A DNA stretch of 64,000 nt from Actinomadura alba (GCF_014323705.1 NZ_JABVEC010000002.1:514447-578446), one strand, 5' to 3'. Shown: positions 27,322 through 36,803, numbered from the stretch's first letter. Numbers and translations are program-made. The notes: generated from the letters alone by a model not told the origin.

Positions 27322-28872
27322 ATGGGGTCGTTGGGCTTTTGGCGGCTCGCGCAGCAGGATCCTGACCGGATCGCGGCCGTCGACCCTGATGGCACGGAAC
27401 ACACCGCCGGTGAGCTGCTCGCCAGATCCAATCGGGCCGTCCACGGCCTGCGCGCCCTCGGGCTGGTGCCGGGCGACGGCGTCTGCGGTCTGGTGCCGAA
27501 CGGCACGGAGGGGCTCGTCCTCTATCTCGCCGCGCTGCAGGCGGGGTGGTACTACACCCCGATCAACTGGCATCTGACCGGGCCCGAGATCGCTTACATC
27601 GTGGCCGACAGCGGGGCCAGGGCGTTCTTCGCGCACGAACGGTTCGCGGCCGAGGCGGCGCGCGGGGCCGACGAGGCCGGGCTGGAGCCCGAGCGACTGT
27701 TCGCGTTCGGCGAGGTCGCGGGCTTCCGGCCGTTCGCCGAACTGGTCGAGGGGCGGCCGGCCGAGCCGCCCGGCGACCGCACGAACGGCGCCACCATGCA
27801 CTACACCTCGGGTACCACGGGGCGGCCCAAGGGCGTGCGGCGGCGGCTGGCGGGCCTCGACCCCGACGACGCGGCCGAGCTGATGACCTTCCTGCTGTCG
27901 TTCTTCGGGATCACCCCGGGACGGCCCAACGTCCACCTGGTCACCTCGCCCGGCTACCACACGGCGGTCACGCAGTTCGGCGGCACGGCCCTGCACATGG
28001 GGCACACCCTCGTCTACATGGACCAGTGGGACGCCGAGGACACGCTCCGGCTGATCGAGCGTCATCGCGTCACCAACACCCACATGGTGCCGACCCACTT
28101 CAAGCGCCTTCTCTCCCTGCCCGAGGCGGTACGGGCGCGCTACGACGTGTCGTCGATGCGATGGGCGATCCACGCGGCGGCGCCGTGTCCCGTGCCGATC
28201 AAGCAGGCGATGCTCGACTGGTGGGGCGACTGCGTCTGGGAGTACTACGCCGCCACCGAGGGCGGCGGCACGATCGCCTCGCCGCAGGACTGGCGGGCGC
28301 ATCCGGGCACCGTCGGCAAGGCGTGGCCGATCAGCGAACTGCTCATCGTCGACGAGCACGGGAACGAGGTCGCGACGGGCGAGCCGGGCACCATCTACAT
28401 GAAGATGGCGGGGAGCGAGTTCGAGTACAAGGGCGACCCGGCCAAGACCCGGGCGAACCGGTTGAAGGACCACTTCACCGTCGGCGACATCGGGTACCTC
28501 GGCGAGGACGGCTTCCTGTTCCTGTCCGACCGCAAGGCGGATCTGATCATTTCTGGCGGCACCAACATCTACCCCGCCGAGATCGAGAACGAGATCATGG
28601 TGCACCCCAAGGTCGCCGACGTCGCCGTCTTCGGCATCCCGGACGACGAGTGGGGCGAACAGATCAAGGCCGTGGTCGAACCGGCGGCGGGCGTCGAGCC
28701 GGGACCCGCGCTCGCAGCGGAGATCATCGAGTCGCTCGACGGCCGGATCGCCCGGATGAAGTGGCCGAAGTCGATCGACTTCATCGACGCCATGCCCCGT
28801 GAGCCCAACGGCAAGCTGCTCAAGCGCAAGCTCCGAGACCCCTACTGGAGGGAGCGCGACAGTGCCATCTGA
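27322..28872 (+). CDS. Acyl-CoA synthetase (AMP-forming, FadD-like)
   Basis: ANL-superfamily ligase of 516 residues. The phosphate-binding loop is YTSGTTGRPKGV, the adenine-binding motif YYAATEGGG, the GDIGYLGEDGFLFLSDR hinge block is intact, and the C-terminal catalytic lysine is in EPNGKLLKRKL. It activates a carboxylic acid to its CoA thioester. The ATG at 27322 has GAGGGAGA upstream. First gene of a run leading through DUF35 and two thiolase-fold proteins to a second ligase. The likely substrate is a steroid-, terpenoid- or branched side-chain acid rather than a plain fatty acid, inferred from neighbours. Confidence 0.87.
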   Translation: MGSLGFWRLAQQDPDRIAAVDPDGTEHTAGELLARSNRAVHGLRALGLVPGDGVCGLVPNGTEGLVLYLAALQAGWYYTPINWHLTGPEIAYIVADSGARAFFAHERFAAEAARGADEAGLEPERLFAFGEVAGFRPFAELVEGRPAEPPGDRTNGATMHYTSGTTGRPKGVRRRLAGLDPDDAAELMTFLLSFFGITPGRPNVHLVTSPGYHTAVTQFGGTALHMGHTLVYMDQWDAEDTLRLIERHRVTNTHMVPTHFKRLLSLPEAVRARYDVSSMRWAIHAAAPCPVPIKQAMLDWWGDCVWEYYAATEGGGTIASPQDWRAHPGTVGKAWPISELLIVDEHGNEVATGEPGTIYMKMAGSEFEYKGDPAKTRANRLKDHFTVGDIGYLGEDGFLFLSDRKADLIISGGTNIYPAEIENEIMVHPKVADVAVFGIPDDEWGEQIKAVVEPAAGVEPGPALAAEIIESLDGRIARMKWPKSIDFIDAMPREPNGKLLKRKLRDPYWRERDSAI

Positions 28873-28875
28873 TCC

Positions 28876-28925
28876 CCGCCGTGATCATGCAGTTGTTCGC
28901 GCGAACAACTGCATGATCACGGCGG
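28876..28925. repeat. Perfect 50-bp spacerless palindrome (dispersed element, inverted pair)
   Basis: Two 25-bp arms meet directly at 28900/28901 with no spacer and no mismatch. Each contains the dispersed core ACAACTGCATGATCACGG or its complement. It begins 3 bases after the ligase stop codon and ends 16 bases before the next start. In RNA it would form a very long stem, able to act as a terminator, attenuator or RNase III site within the operon. Two further loci contain single copies and one a spaced inverted pair. Confidence 0.9.
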
Positions 28926-28941
28926 AGAGGGAAGGAGGGGC

Positions 28942-29874
28942 GTGAGTTCTTCGGCTCCGAACCACGCGCTGGAGTTCCCCGGCGGTTACACGCGATCGGT
29001 CGGACCGGTGATCGGCCGTTTCCTGACCGAGCTCCGCGACGGCCGGCTCGTCGGCGTCCGCACGGCGTCCGGCCGGGTGGTCGTCCCGCCCACGGAGTAC
29101 GACCCGGAGGACGGCTCGGCGGTCACCGGCGAGTTCGTCGAGGTCGGCCCGGACTGCACCGTGGAGTCCTGGTCGTGGGTGCCCCGGCCGCGCCGGAGCC
29201 ATCCCCTCCAGCGTCCCTTCGCCTGGGCCCTCATCAGGCCGGACGGTGCCGACACCGCCCTGTTGCACGCGCTCGACCTCGGCGTGTTCGAGGAGGGCGC
29301 GAAGCCGCCGCGCGAGCTGAGGACCGGCATGCGGGTCCGGCCGAAGTGGCGCTCTGAACGCTCGGGCGGGATCGGCGACATCGAGTGCTTCCGGCCCGAC
29401 ATCGCGATGATCAACGACTCGCGCCGTACGGAGTATCACCTGCCGCCGGGCCGCGCGCTCGAACGGTTCCTCGAGGGGATCGCCGAGGGCAGGTTCCTCG
29501 GCCACCGCTGCGGTGTCTGCGGAAAGGTCTACGTGCCGCTCAAGGGCCTTTGCCCGGTCGATGGCGTGCCCACCACCGAGGAGGTGGAGGTGCGCGACAC
29601 CGGCACCGTCACCACGTTCGCGGTGAACAACATCCCCGACCCCCGCGCGCCGGAGGTGCCGTTCGTGTCGGCCTACATCCTGCTCGACGGCTCCGACCTC
29701 GCGATGCTCGCCCTGGTCGCGGGGGTCCCGGCGGATCAGGTGCGGATGGGCATGCGGGTCAGGGCCGAGTGGCGGCCGCGGGAGGAGTGGGGCGCGACGA
29801 TGGCCAACATCAAGTGGTTCGCCCCCCTCGACGAGCCCGACGTCCCCTTCGCCGCCATCAAGGACCACCTGTGA
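28942..29874 (+). CDS. Duplicated DUF35 OB-fold / zinc-ribbon protein
   Basis: 310-residue protein built from two DUF35-like halves. The N-terminal half (about 1-145) has the OB-fold pattern but no cysteines. The C-terminal half (about 160-310) begins with a zinc-ribbon HRCGVCGKVYVPLKGLCPVDG, in which the expected fourth cysteine is Asp. DUF35 proteins act as CoA-binding partners of thiolase-fold Ltp enzymes, as in the ChsH2-Ltp2 steroid side-chain aldolase complex. GTG at 28942 follows GGAAGGAGGGG. The next gene encodes an Ltp protein 20 bp away, supporting a complex. Confidence 0.84.
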   Translation: MSSSAPNHALEFPGGYTRSVGPVIGRFLTELRDGRLVGVRTASGRVVVPPTEYDPEDGSAVTGEFVEVGPDCTVESWSWVPRPRRSHPLQRPFAWALIRPDGADTALLHALDLGVFEEGAKPPRELRTGMRVRPKWRSERSGGIGDIECFRPDIAMINDSRRTEYHLPPGRALERFLEGIAEGRFLGHRCGVCGKVYVPLKGLCPVDGVPTTEEVEVRDTGTVTTFAVNNIPDPRAPEVPFVSAYILLDGSDLAMLALVAGVPADQVRMGMRVRAEWRPREEWGATMANIKWFAPLDEPDVPFAAIKDHL

Positions 29875-29877
29875 AAG

Positions 29878-29894
29878 CGAGCGGAGCGAGGCAA
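29878..29894 (+). repeat. Short copy of the GAGCGGAGCGAG intergenic repeat
   Basis: GCGAGCGGAGCGAGGCA immediately precedes the ATG of the first Ltp gene and contains a GAGCGAGG-type ribosome-site substitute. Longer copies occur at 30950-30993 and 39196-39239, each abutting another Ltp start. Confidence 0.7.
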
Positions 29895-30923
29895 ATGAAC
29901 ACAGCGGTGGTCGCGTTCGTGCAGTCGGCGCACACCGGTGAGGACACCGGGCTGTCCGAGACCGAGTTGCTGGCACCGGTCATCGCCGAGGTGAAGCAGA
30001 AGAGCGGCGTCTCCCGGTTCGGGTTCACGTGCTCGGGGTCGTGCGACTACCTTGCCGGTGCGCCGTTCTCCTTCGTCGCGGCGCTCGACGCGGTGGGCGC
30101 GTGGCCGCCGATCTCCGAGAGCCATGTCGAGATGGACGCGGCCTGGGCGCTGTACGAGGCCTGGGTACGGCTTCAGCACGGTGACATCGACACGGCGCTG
30201 GTCTACGGCTTCGGCAAGTCGTCGCAGGGCGACCTACGCGAGATCATGACCTTGCAGCTCGACCCGTACTACCTCGCGCCACTCGGCCCGGACCAGGTGT
30301 CGCTCGCCGCGTTGCAGGCGCGGGCCTATCTGGAGAGCTCGGGTGCCGAGGAGGACGACCTCCTCGCCGTCGCGGCCCGGTCGCGCGCCGCCGGGCGGGC
30401 CAATCCGTACGCGCTTGACCTGCCCGATCCGGATCCCACGGTCGGCTACGAGGTCGCGCCGCTGCGGCCGTACGACGTCGCACCGATCACCGATGGGGCG
30501 GCGGCGATCGTGCTCGCGGCCGGCGACAGGGCACGTGAGCTGTGCGAACGCCCGGCCTGGATCCGCGGCATCGACCACCGCAGCGACGCGCACCAGCTCG
30601 GCGCCCGGGATCTGACCCGGTCGGAGTCCGCCGCGCTCGCGGCGGCTCGGGTGGGTGTCGGCGACGTCGAGGTGGCGGAGCTGCACGCGCAGTTCAGCCA
30701 CGAGGAGCTGATCCTGCGCGCCGCCCTCGGCCTGCCGGACGGCGTCGTGGTGAACCCCTCGGGCGGTCCGCTGGCCGCGAACCCGGTGATGGCGACCGGC
30801 CTGATCAGGATCGGCGAGGCGGCGGCGCGGATCCACGACGGCTCGGCGACGCGGACGCTGGCGCACGCGACGTCGGGCCCCTGCCTGCAGCAGAACCTCG
30901 TCTGCGTGATGGAGGCGGAGTGA
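29895..30923 (+). CDS. Thiolase-fold lipid-transfer protein (Ltp), cysteine-less active site
   Basis: Thiolase-superfamily protein of 342 residues resembling mycobacterial Ltp/SCP-x-like proteins. It has FTCSGSCDYLAGAPFSF, and the usual nucleophile position lies in SHVEMDAAWALYEAW, where the catalytic Cys is replaced. The C-terminal NPSGGPLAANPVMATGLIRIG motif is intact. Lack of the nucleophile argues against claisen thiolysis and for a retro-aldol or structural role alongside the DUF35 protein, as described for Ltp2-type aldolases. ATG at 29895, 20 bp after the DUF35 stop. Confidence 0.83.
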   Translation: MNTAVVAFVQSAHTGEDTGLSETELLAPVIAEVKQKSGVSRFGFTCSGSCDYLAGAPFSFVAALDAVGAWPPISESHVEMDAAWALYEAWVRLQHGDIDTALVYGFGKSSQGDLREIMTLQLDPYYLAPLGPDQVSLAALQARAYLESSGAEEDDLLAVAARSRAAGRANPYALDLPDPDPTVGYEVAPLRPYDVAPITDGAAAIVLAAGDRARELCERPAWIRGIDHRSDAHQLGARDLTRSESAALAAARVGVGDVEVAELHAQFSHEELILRAALGLPDGVVVNPSGGPLAANPVMATGLIRIGEAAARIHDGSATRTLAHATSGPCLQQNLVCVMEAE

Positions 30924-30931
30924 ACGAGGCG

Positions 30932-31008
30932 ATGGAGCGCCGCGAGCGGGCGTCAAAGCGCCCGCGAGCCGCCGAGCGGAGCGAGGCAATGAGACACGAG
31001 GCGGACTG

Positions 31009-31009
<1 letters not shown>
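30932..31009 (+). CDS. Short relay ORF between two Ltp genes (25 aa)
   Basis: An ATG at 30932, 8 bp after the previous stop, opens a 25-codon frame (MERRERASK...) whose TGA overlaps the next gene's ATG (TGATG). Most of it is the 44-bp intergenic repeat, so it may exist only to carry ribosomes through the spacer. A matching arrangement occurs between the DUF35 and thiolase genes at 39197-39319. Confidence 0.25.
30950..30993 (+). repeat. 44-bp intergenic repeat, copy 1
   Basis: Identical at 41 of 44 positions to the minus-strand sequence at 39196-39239. It contains GCGTCAAAGCGCCCGCGA followed by CGAGCGGAGCGAG and ends CAATGAG. The first part forms a GCGGGCG/CGCCCGC hairpin with the preceding bases. 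Confidence 0.85.
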
Positions 31010-32163
<1,154 letters not shown>

Positions 32164-32190
32164 TCCCCCGCGGCCTTCGGAGGTCGTCCG

Positions 32191-33831
32191 ATGGAGTTCA
32201 ACCACGCTGATCTGTTCGAAGGACTGGCCGACGCGATCGGCGACCGGGTGGCCGTCGTGTGCGGTGTGCCGGCGGACGACGGCACGCCCGGAACGTACGT
32301 GCGGATGACGTACACCGAACTCGACGCGCACGCCAACCGGCTCGCCCACCACCTGGAGTCGGCCGGGGTCGCCGCCGGCCAGCACGTGGGCGTCCAGCTC
32401 TACAACGGCATCGAGTACATCGCGACCGTGCTCGCCGCGCTGAAGATCCGGGCCGTGCCGATCAACGTCAACTATCGCTACGTCGAGTCGGAGTTGCTCT
32501 ACCTCTATCGCGACTCCGACATCGTCGCCCTGGTCCACGACGTCGAATTCGCCGACCGGGTGGCGGCGACCGCCCAGCGGGCGCCCGCGCTGCGGCACCT
32601 GATCTCGGTGGGCGGCGTCTCGGTAGGCGGTATCTCGGTAGGCGGTACGTCCGGCGGCACCGCCGCGGTGGCGTACGAGGAGGCCCTGGCGGCGCAGCCC
32701 GCCACCCGCGGCTTCCCGGCGCGCAGCGGCGACGACCTCTACATCATCTACACCGGCGGTACGACCGGGATGCCGAAGGGCGTGATGTGGCGGAACGAGG
32801 ATCTGTTCATGGGGTTCGGCGGCGGCAACCCGTACGGCGAGCCGCGCGCGACCCCGCAGGAGGTGATCGAGCACGCCAGGAACGCCGGCCCGATGGTGAT
32901 GATGGCGGCGCCCCCGCTGATGCACGGGGCCGCGCAGATGGCGACCTTCATCGCGTGGTGGATGGGCTCGACGATCGTGTACACGCGCAGGTTCGACGCC
33001 GCGCTGGTGCTGCACGCGATCGAGCACGAGAAGGTCCTCACGCTCAACATCACCGGCGACGCGATGGCGATCCCGCTCGCCGACGAGCTGGCGGCCGGCG
33101 AGTACGACCTTTCGTCCCTCATGGTCATCAGCTCGACCGGGGCGATCCTCAGCGGCTCGGTGCGGGCGCGGCTGCAGGGCCTGCTGCCGAACACGATGAT
33201 CCTCGACAACTTCGGCTCGAGCGAGTCGGGCTACACCGCCTCGGGGGTCGAGGGCAGCACGCCGGAGTCGGGCCTGAGGTACCGGCCCAACAACGACCGC
33301 CTCGCCGTCCTCGACGAGTCGCTCAAGCCGGTCGAACCGGGCTCCGGCGACATCGGGCAGGTGGCCAAGCGCGGGCACATCGCGTTCGGCTACTACAACG
33401 ACGCCGGCAAGACGGCTCGTACCTTCCCCGAGGTCGACGGGGTGCGGTGGCTGCTCACCGGCGACGTCGCGACCGTCGAGGCGGACGGCACCATCGCCAT
33501 CTTCGGCCGCGGTTCGCAGTGCATCAACACGGGCGGTGAGAAGGTCTTCCCCGAAGAGGTCGAGGCCGTCCTCAAGGGCCATCCCGAGGTGTTCGACGTG
33601 GTGGTCACGGGCATTGCCGATGATCGGTTCGGCAGCCGTGTGGCGGCGGTGATCCAGCCGTACGGGGAGGCGCCGGCGGCCGAGGAGCTCGACCGGCACT
33701 GCCGCGGGCGGCTCTCCGGCTACAAGGTGCCCCGCACGTACGCGTTCGTCGACCAGGTCAAGCGGTCGCCGGCGGGCAAGGCCGACTACCGCTGGGCACG
33801 GGAGGTTGCCGAGCGCTCCGCACGCGGCTGA
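32191..33831 (+). CDS. FadD19-like acyl-CoA synthetase
   Basis: ANL ligase of 546 residues whose motifs closely follow mycobacterial FadD19, the ligase for C24-branched and cholesterol side-chain acids: YIIYTGGTTGMPKGVMWR, NVNYRYVESELLYLY, FGSSESGYTASG and the C-terminal VKRSPAGKADYRWA with its lysine. Activation of a steroid-type side-chain acid is the best guess. A glycine-rich insertion near residues 139-153 is encoded by a 15-bp tandem repeat. The gene begins 27 bp after the Ltp stop with a GGAGG-type site. Confidence 0.86.
   Translation: MEFNHADLFEGLADAIGDRVAVVCGVPADDGTPGTYVRMTYTELDAHANRLAHHLESAGVAAGQHVGVQLYNGIEYIATVLAALKIRAVPINVNYRYVESELLYLYRDSDIVALVHDVEFADRVAATAQRAPALRHLISVGGVSVGGISVGGTSGGTAAVAYEEALAAQPATRGFPARSGDDLYIIYTGGTTGMPKGVMWRNEDLFMGFGGGNPYGEPRATPQEVIEHARNAGPMVMMAAPPLMHGAAQMATFIAWWMGSTIVYTRRFDAALVLHAIEHEKVLTLNITGDAMAIPLADELAAGEYDLSSLMVISSTGAILSGSVRARLQGLLPNTMILDNFGSSESGYTASGVEGSTPESGLRYRPNNDRLAVLDESLKPVEPGSGDIGQVAKRGHIAFGYYNDAGKTARTFPEVDGVRWLLTGDVATVEADGTIAIFGRGSQCINTGGEKVFPEEVEAVLKGHPEVFDVVVTGIADDRFGSRVAAVIQPYGEAPAAEELDRHCRGRLSGYKVPRTYAFVDQVKRSPAGKADYRWAREVAERSARG
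32605..32649 (+). repeat. In-frame tandem repeat 3 x 15 bp in the FadD19-like gene
   Basis: Three units of TCGGTAGGCGGTATC type encode SVGG(V/I/T). The first unit differs at a few positions. The loop lies between the N-terminal subdomains and before the phosphate-binding loop, so it probably tolerates length change. Confidence 0.8.
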
Positions 33832-33865
33832 AGATGCGCTCTCCTTTCGCGGACCGTGCCGGAAT

Positions 33866-33882
33866 GGATACGCTGAGTATCC
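33866..33882. terminator. Hairpin downstream of the FadD19-like gene
   Basis: GGATAC-GCTGA-GTATCC is a perfect 6-bp stem with a 5-nt loop, 35 bp after the stop codon and followed by CCCCC. It could be a weak terminator or an operator for the Uma2 gene. Confidence 0.4.
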
Positions 33883-33927
33883 CCCCGAAGGTGTGATCTC
33901 AAGGAGTGCGAAGGGGATGAAGACGTT

Positions 33928-34590
33928 ATGGTCGCCACCTCCCGCAAAGCCGTGCCGAGAGAAAGCCCGCCGCAGAACGAGAGCTCAGGGGCCGATGAGC
34001 CGGATCCGTCGGATGCGGCGAGCGGGCCACCTGCCGCTGTGCGGCAGAACCTCCGCGCCCTGTATGACCATCTCGTACCGCATCTGGGTAGGTGGCGGGC
34101 CGAGATCCTGGACGGGCGGCTCATCGTGAGCCCCTTGGGGACGCCCGAGAACCAGTGGATGGCCCTGTTGCTCGCAGACGCGTTCCTGCCGTTGGCACGG
34201 GAGCGCGGGTGGCGCGTCTACCCGGGCCTCGACGTATGCCTGCCGGGTTCACGGGACCCCTTCGAGCCCGATTTCGTGATGGCGCCGAAGGACGCCCCGC
34301 GCTGGGGTGTCCGTGAGGTGTTCACTGACGGCCTCGTCATGGTCGGTGAGATCGTTTCCCCGGGCAGTGCCGAGGACGATCGGGACAAGAAGCCGGGCAT
34401 CTACGCGGGGGGTGGGGTGCCGGTGATGCTGCTCGTCGACCCGCTCTCCGAACCGCCCACGGTGACGGTCTTCAGCGGTCTGCAGGACGGCCGCTACACC
34501 GAGTCGGCCTCCGTGGAGATGGGGAAGAGCCTGCACATTCCGGAGCCGGTCGACTTCGAGCTCGACACCGTGATCTTCCTGGAGGACTGA
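33928..34590 (+). CDS. Uma2 family (DUF820) PD-(D/E)xK nuclease-like protein
   Basis: 220 residues with a disordered N-terminal 40 (RKAVPRESPPQNESS) and then the Uma2/DUF820 restriction-endonuclease-like fold: YEILDG-like EILDGRLIVSP, EPDFVMAPKD (the PD motif), VGEIVSPGSAEDDRDKK (the ExS and K region) and VPVMLLVDPLSEPPTVTVF. The family is abundant in cyanobacteria and actinobacteria; nuclease function is presumed but its biological role is unknown. It is bracketed by hairpins, so probably monocistronic. Confidence 0.85.
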   Translation: MVATSRKAVPRESPPQNESSGADEPDPSDAASGPPAAVRQNLRALYDHLVPHLGRWRAEILDGRLIVSPLGTPENQWMALLLADAFLPLARERGWRVYPGLDVCLPGSRDPFEPDFVMAPKDAPRWGVREVFTDGLVMVGEIVSPGSAEDDRDKKPGIYAGGGVPVMLLVDPLSEPPTVTVFSGLQDGRYTESASVEMGKSLHIPEPVDFELDTVIFLED

Positions 34591-34595
34591 GCTGA

Positions 34596-34611
34596 GCGTC
34601 CCGGGGGACGC
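34596..34611. terminator. Hairpin after the Uma2 gene
   Basis: GCGTCCC-GG-GGGACGC, a perfect 7-bp stem, lies 5 bp after the stop codon. Confidence 0.55.
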
Positions 34612-34705
34612 GGTCGCCGGGGTCTGCGGCCTGTCTTGAGGATCGTGGCCGGTTCTGGCCATCCGATTGCGGTGTCGGTAGGCTCGCTGTAGCAGAGTTG
34701 CTCGT

Positions 34706-34730
34706 AAAGAGAGCCTCTCTTTCGGAGAGG
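34706..34730 (+). promoter_or_regulatory. Operator-like palindrome and ribosome-site hairpin before the MarR gene
   Basis: AAAGAGAG-C-CTCTCTTT (34706-34722) is a perfect inverted repeat fitting a MarR-dimer operator. The CCTCTC within it can alternatively pair with GAGAGG (34725-34730), which is the Shine-Dalgarno of the MarR gene. The two pairings exclude each other. Confidence 0.55.
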
Positions 34731-34733
34731 AAT

Positions 34734-35228
34734 ATGATCCGCGTGTCGAGCCAGGAGCGGGCGAAGCTCATCCGCGAGCAGCTCATCCGGGAACTGCAGC
34801 GGGCCATGCAGCGCAACACCATGTGGACGGTACTGCTGCACAGCACCACCGCGAGCAAGGCCGGGATGAACGTCACCGACGCCCAATGCGTGAACCTCCT
34901 GGTGCTCGACGGCCCGATGACGCCGGGCCGGCTGGCGCAGGCGATGGGGATCACCACGGGCGGGGCGATCACCGCGGTCATCGACCGACTGGAGAACGCG
35001 GGCTACGTCAAGCGCACCCGCGACCCCGACGACCGCCGCAGGGTCATCGTCGAGCCCGTCCCGGAGGCTGTGGAGAGGTTCGCGCGGTACTTCGAGCCGA
35101 TCGCGCGGGCATCGGGGGAGAAGTTCGCGACCTTCAGTGACGATCAGCTGCGGGTGCTGCTGGACTTCGCTCACACCACCAGCGACGTCATGCCCGGCGT
35201 GATCAGGGAGATCCAGGAACTGCCGTAG
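34734..35228 (+). CDS. MarR family transcriptional regulator
   Basis: Winged-helix regulator of 164 residues. The DNA-binding core has PMTPGRLAQAMGITTGGAITAVIDRLENAGYVKRTRDPDDRRRVIVEP, with the DxRR wing characteristic of MarR. ATG 34734 follows GGAGAGG. The palindrome directly upstream suggests autoregulation. It converges on a LysR gene, overlapping it by 26 bp. The ligand and targets cannot be read from the sequence. Confidence 0.88.
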   Translation: MIRVSSQERAKLIREQLIRELQRAMQRNTMWTVLLHSTTASKAGMNVTDAQCVNLLVLDGPMTPGRLAQAMGITTGGAITAVIDRLENAGYVKRTRDPDDRRRVIVEPVPEAVERFARYFEPIARASGEKFATFSDDQLRVLLDFAHTTSDVMPGVIREIQELP

Positions 35229-36168
35229 CGCCGGCGGCCTCGGCCAAAGCGGTCACGACGAGCGCGTCGAGCAGCGCGGTCGTGGCGGGCGGGTCGGGCG
35301 GCTCGCCGTACGTCGCGGCCATCACGCGCCGGATCGAGCCGGGCAGCCTGACGGCGCGCACACCGGGGTTGCGGGCGGCCGACAGGGCCAGCCCCGGCAG
35401 CGTGGCCACCCCCAGTCCCGCCGCGACGAGGGCCTGCACGGCGACGTAGTCGTCGGTCGTGAAGGACACCCGAGGCTGGAACCCGGCCTCCGCGCACATG
35501 TCGAGCAGGTGCATACGGCAGTGGTCGCACCCGGCGATCCACCGGCGGTCGCGGTGGGCGGCGAGGTCCCCGTCCCCGTGCTCGTGCCCGTCCTCCGGGT
35601 GCGGACCGGCGGGTGTGATCAGGTAGGTGGGCTCCGCCAAGAGCGGCCGGGTACGGATGCCGTCCTCGAGCCGCAGACCGTGCCGCGGGTCGTGCCGCTG
35701 GGCGCCGCTGTCGTCGTCGTACTTGAAGATCACCGCGGCGTCGACCGTTCCGTCGCGCAGCATCCGCACGGCCTCCGGCGTCTCGGTCTCGACCAGCTGC
35801 AACTCCAGCCCCGGATGGTGGGCGGCCAACCGGGCCGCCGCGGCAGGGACGAAGGTGCCGAGGGCGGAGGGGAAGGCGGCCAGCCGTACCCGGCCCTGCC
35901 GGAGGCCGACGTGCGCCGCGAGTTCGGCCGACGCGGCGTCGAGCCGCCCGAGGATCTCGGCGCCGCGCTCGGCGAGCAGCCGGCCCGCCTCGGTGAGGCG
36001 GATCCCCCGGCCGGCGCGCTGGATCAGCGTGGCGCCGGTCTCGGCCTCGAGCCTGGCCAGGTGGTGACTGACCGAAGGCTGGGAGTAGTGCAGCTCGCGG
36101 GCCGCGCCGGTCACCGATCCGGTGGCGGCGACGGCGACCAGGACGCGCAGGCGGATGACGTCCAGCAT
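35203..36168 (-). CDS. LysR family transcriptional regulator
   Basis: 321 residues. The N-terminal HTH (VAATGSVTGAARELHYSQPSVSHHLARLE) is followed by a type 2 periplasmic-binding-like effector domain. A histidine- and acid-rich loop (HPEDGHEHGDGD) precedes GCDHCRMHLLDMC, a cluster of three cysteines that could bind metal or sense thiol state. It is divergent from a thiol-dioxygenase-like gene, the usual arrangement for a LysR regulator and its target, so control of sulfur amino acid oxidation is a reasonable guess. Confidence 0.88.
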   Translation of the reverse strand: MLDVIRLRVLVAVAATGSVTGAARELHYSQPSVSHHLARLEAETGATLIQRAGRGIRLTEAGRLLAERGAEILGRLDAASAELAAHVGLRQGRVRLAAFPSALGTFVPAAAARLAAHHPGLELQLVETETPEAVRMLRDGTVDAAVIFKYDDDSGAQRHDPRHGLRLEDGIRTRPLLAEPTYLITPAGPHPEDGHEHGDGDLAAHRDRRWIAGCDHCRMHLLDMCAEAGFQPRVSFTTDDYVAVQALVAAGLGVATLPGLALSAARNPGVRAVRLPGSIRRVMAATYGEPPDPPATTALLDALVVTALAEAAGATAVPGSP

Positions 36169-36251
36169 GAGGACAACATATCGATGTCATCTATGAAAAA
36201 GGACAAGACTTGGCATTGGACCTATAAGTGGAGCGGATGCAGGCTAGGAGT

Positions 36252-36803
36252 ATGACCCTCAACGGATCCGTCATTGCGCGACCAGGGCTGGAGCACCTCG
36301 TCGGCGGCGTGCGCGCCGCCGTCGACCGGCACGCCGGCTGGCAGCGCACCGCCTCGCTCGTCGCCGGTGTGCTCGAGGAGCGGCTGCCCGGCCCGGACAT
36401 CCTCACCGTCGAGGAGCAGACCGGCGACCCGGCGGGCTACCAGAGCCACCTGCTCCACGTGGAGCCGGACGGCTCCTTCTCCGTACTCGCCGTAGTGTGG
36501 CGGACCGGCCAGGTGACGGCGATCCATGATCACGTGACCTGGTGCGTGGTGGGCGTGCTGCGCGGCGTCGAGCATGAGGAGCGGTTCGAGTGCCCCACCG
36601 GCGACCATCTCGTACGGGTCGGTGAGAGCGCCAACGCGGAGGGCTCGGTGACCGGCTTCGCCCCGCCGGGCGACATCCACCGGGTGTGCAACCCGAACCA
36701 GCTGACGACCATCTCCCTGCACGTCTACGGAACCGACGTCTCCCGGATCGGCTCCAGCGTCCGCCGGGAGTACGACCTGCCGATCAGGTCGGCCGGGCGT
36801 TGA
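36252..36803 (+). CDS. Cysteine dioxygenase-type (cupin) thiol dioxygenase
   Basis: Cupin-fold protein of 183 residues with the iron ligands in AIHDHVTWCVVGVLRG (HxH) and PGDIHRV (third His). A tyrosine in LHVYG corresponds to the active-site Tyr of the cysteine dioxygenase superfamily. The start is ATG 36252 with CTAGGAG upstream. The enzyme would convert cysteine or a related thiol to a sulfinate. Divergently transcribed from the LysR gene across an 83-bp region. Confidence 0.82.
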   Translation: MTLNGSVIARPGLEHLVGGVRAAVDRHAGWQRTASLVAGVLEERLPGPDILTVEEQTGDPAGYQSHLLHVEPDGSFSVLAVVWRTGQVTAIHDHVTWCVVGVLRGVEHEERFECPTGDHLVRVGESANAEGSVTGFAPPGDIHRVCNPNQLTTISLHVYGTDVSRIGSSVRREYDLPIRSAGR

